From Limnoperna fortunei (lineage: Eukaryota > Mollusca > Bivalvia > Mytilida > Modiolidae): a stretch of DNA of 64,000 nt. Position 1 is the stretch's first letter. The number at the start of each line of letters is the position of its first letter. Below, one piece after another: positions 58,817-64,000 of the stretch. Made by a program: the position numbers and the translations under genes. The DNA lies in contig OX104119.1 of NCBI GenBank assembly GCA_944474755.1, forward strand, positions 42,061,927 to 42,125,926, given 5' to 3'. Under the pieces are notes generated by a model that made no database searches, had not been told where the DNA came from, and saw only the letters and a list, made by a program, of their open reading frames with translations.

Positions 58817-60449
58817 CACTTGGCCAAAAGTTAGGGACCACCAGGTTTTGCTTCAAATAAATAAAAAAATTAATTGTTTCTGGTTCTTTGTACATATGTT
58901 ATCAACAAAATCTAGGTTTGTAGTATCTATTGTTAAAATTTTTAAATCGCTCAATTCACGATACAATAACAATAGAGATTTAAAAAACACTACCCTCAGC
59001 TTTTGAAAACCCAAGTTTGGCGCCTTTTTTCATTTCATCATGTGCACGTCCGTAACAGGTAAAATTTATCCTGTTTTGAAATCATTTCAACGTGGTACGT
59101 CGAAAACAAGCAGATGCAGAGAGATGGCAAGCAGTTGGTATGATAAGGGCTGGAATGACAGAGCGGCAGGTTTCAGATAGGTTCAATGTTAGCCATTCTG
59201 TTATCAATAGGCCACTGAGACTATATAATGAAACTGGTATTGTTGGGGAAAGGCCAAGATCAGGGCGACCGAAGAAGACAACAGAGAGAGAAGGTAGACT
59301 ACTTCGAAGACTTGATAGACAACAACCTTTTACCTCTGCAAACAGGTTGCGTAGTCGATGGAATGTCCATGTTAGAATCAGTAGACGGACAGTAAACAGA
59401 AGGCTAAACTGCGGAAGACTTCGAGCACGGAGACCAATAAAGCGACCGCACTTACATAAAGACATAAGGATGCCCGGCTGCAGTGCATGGACGCGTAACC
59501 ATATCGGGTGGAATATTCGCTCTTGGAAAAGAATTCATTGGTCCGACGAAAGTCGTTTTCTTCTGAAGCCAGTTGATGGTAGGATGCGGGTATGGCGTCA
59601 ACGCAACACAGCTTTTGATCCTGCACATGTTCTGGGAACTACAGCTTTTGGTGATACTGGATTGACAGTTTAGGGCTGCTTCTCATATGACTGTAAGTTA
59701 GACTTGTATCCATTAGATGGCACACTAACTGCTTTAAAACACAGAGATCAGATTCTGGACCCCCGTTTAGTCCCCCATTTTGACGCGCATCCACTTGGAA
59801 CAGACCCGTGTTCATGGAAGACAACGCAAGACCTCATAGAGCACGCGTCGTCAAAGATTATCTTGCAAATGAGGCAATTGAGAGCTTACCATGGCCTGCC
59901 ATGTCTCCGGATATGAATCCGATATAGCATGTTTCGAACAATCTCGGCCCGAAAGTGAATGAACGTGACCCTCCATGTCAGAACATTCAAGAATTGCGTG
60001 ATACTTTAATTCAGGAGTGGTGGCGATTCCCTCAACGTAGACTTCAGAGACTTGTCCAGAGCATGAGGAGACGAGTTCAAGAATTGCACCGGAAGCGTGG
60101 TGGATACACACGATATTTTCTCTTTTCTTGTGAATAAATGTTTAAAAATGATTTCTTCGTACATCTTAATAACCCTCAACCTGCCAACTCTTTGTATGTA
60201 ACATTACCAGCGGTTCAAACTGAAACTTTTTTGAGTTATGATTTTGCAGTTTTATGGCATATTTTTACAAACATCTTGTTGGTCTTTTCTATACATTTTG
60301 AATAGTAAAATCATAAATTTCTTTAAAATAGTCGACTATTTTAAACGAAACGTGAAATGAACAATGAATGGTTATATATTGATAAAAATATTGGTTTTAA
60401 AAAATCACCTCCGCTAAAATCCTGGTGGTCACTAACTTATGGCCAAGTG
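58817..60449 (+). mobile_element. Complete but inactive Tc1-type transposon
   Basis: A 1633-bp element bounded by TA on both sides (58815-58816 and 60450-60451). Terminal inverted repeats begin CACTTGGCCAAAAGTTAGGG on the left and CACTTGGCCATAAGTTAGTG on the right (minus strand), continuing into ACCACCAGG on both. Size, TA target and TIR start fit Tc1/mariner. It carries one decayed transposase gene. Confidence 0.92.
59092..60137 (+). pseudogene. Tc1 transposase pseudogene
   Basis: Order seen: paired helix-turn-helix DNA-binding region (GMTERQVSDRFNVSHSVINR; basic GRPKKTTERE linker; second HTH through ISRRTVNRRL), then the DDE catalytic domain. The first Asp is in HWSDESRF and the second in FMEDNARPH. 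The third catalytic residue is lost: SPDMNPI is followed by TAG where the family has Glu. Other breaks are a TAG in place of Trp before GCFSYD (59671) and a frameshift near 59797 between the HPL and PVFMED segments. The C-terminal part in the last frame (VNERDPPCQNIQELRD onward) is otherwise well kept, to a stop at 60135-60137. A bona fide ATG was not found at the N-terminus. Confidence 0.9.
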
Positions 60450-60507
60450 TATATTTTTTAAGTTTCAAGGTTTCAAAATGATATATTTCATCTCTAAACC
60501 GTATGAA

Positions 60508-60783
60508 TTACGGTATTGGTCCGACCCATAATTGAAGTTACCTTTTAATTTTATTTTACGCCAAAGAAATGCAGCTTTATTAAATCAATGTATTGCTAAT
60601 TTATAATACAATAAATATATTGTTTACTTCGAGTCAATGTTAACAGTTTTGAATAAAAAAGTTAGTTACTCAAATAGTATTTCCGATGTTTGTCGAACAT
60701 AACCGAGGTCTGCTCCATAAAAATCAAGAGACATCGGGACACCAGCTATGAAAACGTGGTCAATTGTGGTCTGGATACATTAA
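60508..60783. mobile_element. Second copy of the GGTATCCG MITE
   Basis: Aligns along its length with 6136-6403: CGAGTCAATGTTAACAGTTT, AAATAGTATTTCCGATGTTT and GTGGTCTGGATACATTAAC. The left end is decayed. Confidence 0.78.
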
Positions 60784-61146
60784 CAAAACAAACCTTGTCT
60801 TATAATAAAGCCATTTTTTAGAAAATTTTCTGCGAATTTTAGAAATTTAGAACCATATATGGTCCTTGTTCATATAAGACCGGAATTTTCTTTTAATTTT
60901 AATTTTTTTTTGCTACACATATTAACGTCAAAATAAAGAAAATGAAATATGGGATAGTGAAAATATGCACACAAGAGGCAGAAAATTTCGGTCTATGATT
61001 AACTGAACTTGTATCGAAATACCATATTGGACATTCCAGCTTTTTGTTCTCTTAAAGCAGATATGACTCTGCTTCTGGAGGATAAATAATTTAAACCTGA
61101 AATAAATGAGAAAGGTTGAAAACTTAACTGAAGAAATCATTAAGTC

Positions 61147-61207
61147 AGATTGATTTGTTGATTGTTGTTTTACGCCCAGCAAGCAATATTTCAGCAATAT
61201 TCAGGAC
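61147..61207 (-). repeat. SINE-like family 2, tail only
   Basis: On the minus strand CTGAATATTGCTGAAATATT, then TGCTGGGCGTAAAACAACAA. Confidence 0.6.
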
Positions 61208-61256
61208 GCAAGTTTAAAATTTACTGAGGAAAATGATTGACTTCATTTCTAATTAA

Positions 61257-61411
61257 GGGATAATTAATTGGGCGGATATGATCACGAGTGCCGCATAACG
61301 CATCTGATTAAACGAGTGCGCGGAACTTGTTCCGCGCACGAGTTTAATCTGATGCTTTATGCGGCACGAGTGATCATATTTTGGATATTCACGATGCCCA
61401 ATTGATTATCC
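61257..61411. mobile_element. Near-perfect palindromic element
   Basis: GATAATTAATTGGGC and GCCCAATTGATTATC at the ends; centre GTGCGCGGAACTTGTTCCGC followed by GCAC; arms of about 65 bases with few mismatches (TGATCACGAGTGCCGCAT against ATGCGGCACGAGTGATCA). Confidence 0.88.
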
Positions 61412-61414
61412 TAT

Positions 61415-62035
61415 TTATTATATAGATCAAAATTGTTTTCGTAAAATTTTAATGTTTAATCCTAAATTTTATGAACGGCGGATGAATATCTGAATAGTAC
61501 AAAATTTTGGCGGGAAAAAACCTGAGAGTGAAAATAAACGATAATTTTCACGTGATTTCTGTCACTCGGAAAATTCGATATTTCATCTCTATCTATATAA
61601 TAAGTGAGTAATAAATAACAAATGGGCAGTAATACTTTATTACAACAATCAATCACGTGATTAATTAAACACAACATACATAATATCACAGCTTACAATT
61701 CCAAGTACCTTGATTACACCAATTATAGTGTATATTGTTCAGGGTTAACTTTTAATGTTAGCCACTACAAAAATGAGCTTAAAATATTTTTTTTTTCTAT
61801 TTTTTATTCTAGACTACAAATTTAACAACATTATTACACGACGTAAATAAATACCTGTCTACATGGTTTTTGATTAAAAGAAATCTCATCTATAATTATA
61901 GATTTTCTGCTAACAAACAACACATCTTTTAGTCTGATAAGCTGAAGTCAGCGTTAATCTGTCCTTAACACAATATACAACTAGTGCTGATTGTGTTGGG
62001 ATGCCAACACAGAATGTCTCCCAAACGAACCCCAA
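61415..62035. other. Unassigned AT-rich sequence
   Basis: Nothing recognised. Confidence 0.4.
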
Positions 62036-62039
62036 TTGC

Positions 62040-62985
62040 CACTATATTCTTGAGCAGGTTGAAAACCCCCACATACACATGATATTCTTAGTGTGTGCAC
62101 TTATCAAATTTCGTTGCAATCGGACCAAGATGGCGTTTGGCGGGGGAGTGTGGTGAAACGGCAGCCTTTACAAAATGGTGTCGTTCGCGTCCAATTTTTT
62201 TGGGCAAAAATGCTCAGGATAGTTAGCTGTATCAGTATACCAATTTTCATTGAAATTGCTCTGGCCATTCCTTTGATCGGAGAACTGCAGATTTTTCTTC
62301 AATGGCGGCCATTTTTAAAATTCCAAAAATAGATTGCAAAACTTTAGGTCACCCTTAACATGTTCCCAAAGTTTCATATTGATTGGACAGTGCACCTCAT
62401 AGAAAATGTGCGGACAAGATTGAACGGAAAGAAGAAAAAAGAAAAACGAAAAAAGAAGAAGAATAATAATAAGAAACAGGACAAAAACAATATGTGAAGT
62501 TTGGGAGACATAATTATCAAAACATAGTCCATATAATAATTACCGTCATGATAACAGTCCATCTCAGAAGACAATTGTTACCTTGACCTTGGACCTATAA
62601 AAATTATTTTAAATTGGCACAATTCAAAAATGGGATTGTGCTGAAAATTAAACCTGATCTTCATTTTATAGTATATCATAGCTGTACAAAGTTTAAATAA
62701 AATCTGTCGATGAGTTTTTAAGTTATCATCTGGAAACCATGCAGCAACTGTTGACAAAAAAAAAACTTAAATTGGGATTAGTCGAAAACTACAAATTAAA
62801 TTGTGCTGAAAACTGAACTTAATCTTCATTTTTTAGTATTTAATAGCTGTGCAAAGTTTAAATAAAATCTGTTGAAGTGTTTTCAAGTTATCATCTGGAA
62901 ACTATCGAGGCATGGACAGACGGACGGCCAGACACTCATATCCATACCGAGGGTATCACATAATATCCTGCCACTTTGTGTGGCG
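62040..62985. repeat. Diverged repeat block with GGACGGACGG-type tail
   Basis: Two related segments (62640 and 62800) share CTGTGCAAAGTTTAAATAAA and AAGTTATCATCTGGAAAC. The tail reads GACAGACGGACGGCCAGACA then TGTGTGGCGGGGTATAAA. Confidence 0.6.
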
Positions 62986-63084
62986 GGGTATAAAAATGAG
63001 TGGAATGCATCCGTGATTGCTCATATACAACACATCAAGCGGATTTTCCAGTATCTAAATATAGACAAATTTATTTGAATCCAC

Positions 63085-64000
63085 AATCCAAATGCGAATT
63101 TCTAAAATAAGAAATATTATTTGTCCTCTCGGAACATTTTGTCTCTCTACAGTACAGCACCGTCAGTATACTAGTAGTCTGTGGACCTTTTTAAATCTTT
63201 TGATAAAAAGAATAATACATAACATTTTCCCATATCTGCTCTGGTACAACATGTAACGTCCCTCTACCGATATAAGTCCTCGAATGCATCTCGGTCATGT
63301 ATTATTCTCTATATATTAATGTGATTAAAGACCAGAATGCAGTATGCTCACAATGGAGCACCTGAACACAACCGTATATTGTGGTATAAATATACATGTA
63401 AATAAAAAGATCAGCTTAATGCAAAAATAAAACAAATATACAGTGTATTACGGTGGCACTAAAATAACATTGATATGTTAAAATTAGCATAAAAATGATC
63501 TATTAAAGACATTTATCATATATTAAGTATAAAATATGGATATTCTGTGTATGTGATACAGACTGAAAACCATAAAACCATAACAGCAAGCCATGTAACA
63601 TGTAACATTTCGTTAGAATGAATGAAAAAAACATTGCACACCCTTATTGTTTAATGATGTCATCCATAAACATTGACTTTGCTGATTGGTTGAATCTGTT
63701 TTATCTCTAGTAATTTGGACCATACAATAGCGGATTACAGTAAAACTATTATGAACACAGGCACAGCCTAAATGCAATCATCACAAACTTTATGGTTAAT
63801 AATGTTACTTCAGAGCACCCTAACAGGGCCTATGCATTCCATTGGTGACGTGACATCTTTCTCTAATGTGTTTGTGACCTAACAAAAATGTCAATTTAAA
63901 CAGCGTTTGAGAGATTGCAAACAATTTGTCTGACATTTTTATTGTTATTTAAGAAACGAATACTTTAATTTTATAAATGTCAAAATTATTTTTGTCCATG
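63085..64000. other. Unassigned AT-rich sequence
   Basis: Nothing recognised up to the window end. Confidence 0.4.

Noticed and set aside
59378..60111. Minus-strand frames across the Tc1 element
   Set aside because: Shadows of the transposase pseudogene in the opposite strand.

Overview
This is AT-rich eukaryotic DNA (roughly two thirds A+T by eye) with no prokaryotic gene organisation. It looks like a marine bivalve, most likely a mussel-type mollusc. The grounds are a secreted two-domain rhamnose-binding (SUEL) lectin, a dense load of a tRNA-derived SINE with a CCGGGTACTCCGGCTTCC core, hammerhead-like repeat fragments, Tc1, MULE and Penelope-like remnants, and large introns. The species call is inference. 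Nearly all short open frames in the window are repeat-borne or random.

Two host genes can be supported. On the + strand, a rhamnose-binding lectin gene (about 17.23-19.77 kb) has a signal peptide and two eight-cysteine SUEL domains. Each domain is in its own exon, and splice phases fit throughout. On the - strand, a long coiled-coil protein gene runs from about 47.2 kb down to 26.04 kb. A 585-codon terminal exon (26040-27797) is preceded by a 52-nt exon at 35.5 kb and a start exon at 47.1-47.2 kb, all with compatible phases and consensus sites. Two further ATG-initiated mini-exons (32.5 kb and 30.3 kb) also end in phase 0 at good donors and may be alternative first exons. I do not recognise the protein family.

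Layout. 0-11 kb: repeats (SINEs, a three-copy hairpin-ended family, a reversed copy of an AAGGTCTTTCCC-ended transposon, a TTAA-flanked MITE, two inverted hammerhead-like copies). 11.4-17.3 kb: a locally amplified block of about 2.4 kb units, one carrying a decayed MULE transposon. 17.2-19.8 kb: lectin gene. 20.5-23.0 kb: head-to-tail AAGGTCTTTCCC-ended transposon copies. 26-47 kb: coiled-coil gene, introns full of SINEs, minisatellites and MITE-like hairpins. 44-49 kb: a second SINE-like family, one copy expanded internally into a 20-bp minisatellite, and more tandem arrays. 50.7-57.1 kb: young SINEs with target-site duplications and a decayed Penelope-like reverse transcriptase between inverted terminal repeats, one of them split by a MITE. 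58.8-60.5 kb: a complete but inactivated Tc1 transposon. 61.2-64 kb: a near-perfect palindromic element and low-information sequence.

No rRNA, functional tRNA, CRISPR array or operon is present. The strongest candidates for a second look are the possible alternative first exons of the coiled-coil gene, the hammerhead-derived repeat pair, the tandem block with its MULE insertion, and the Penelope-like element with inverted ends.
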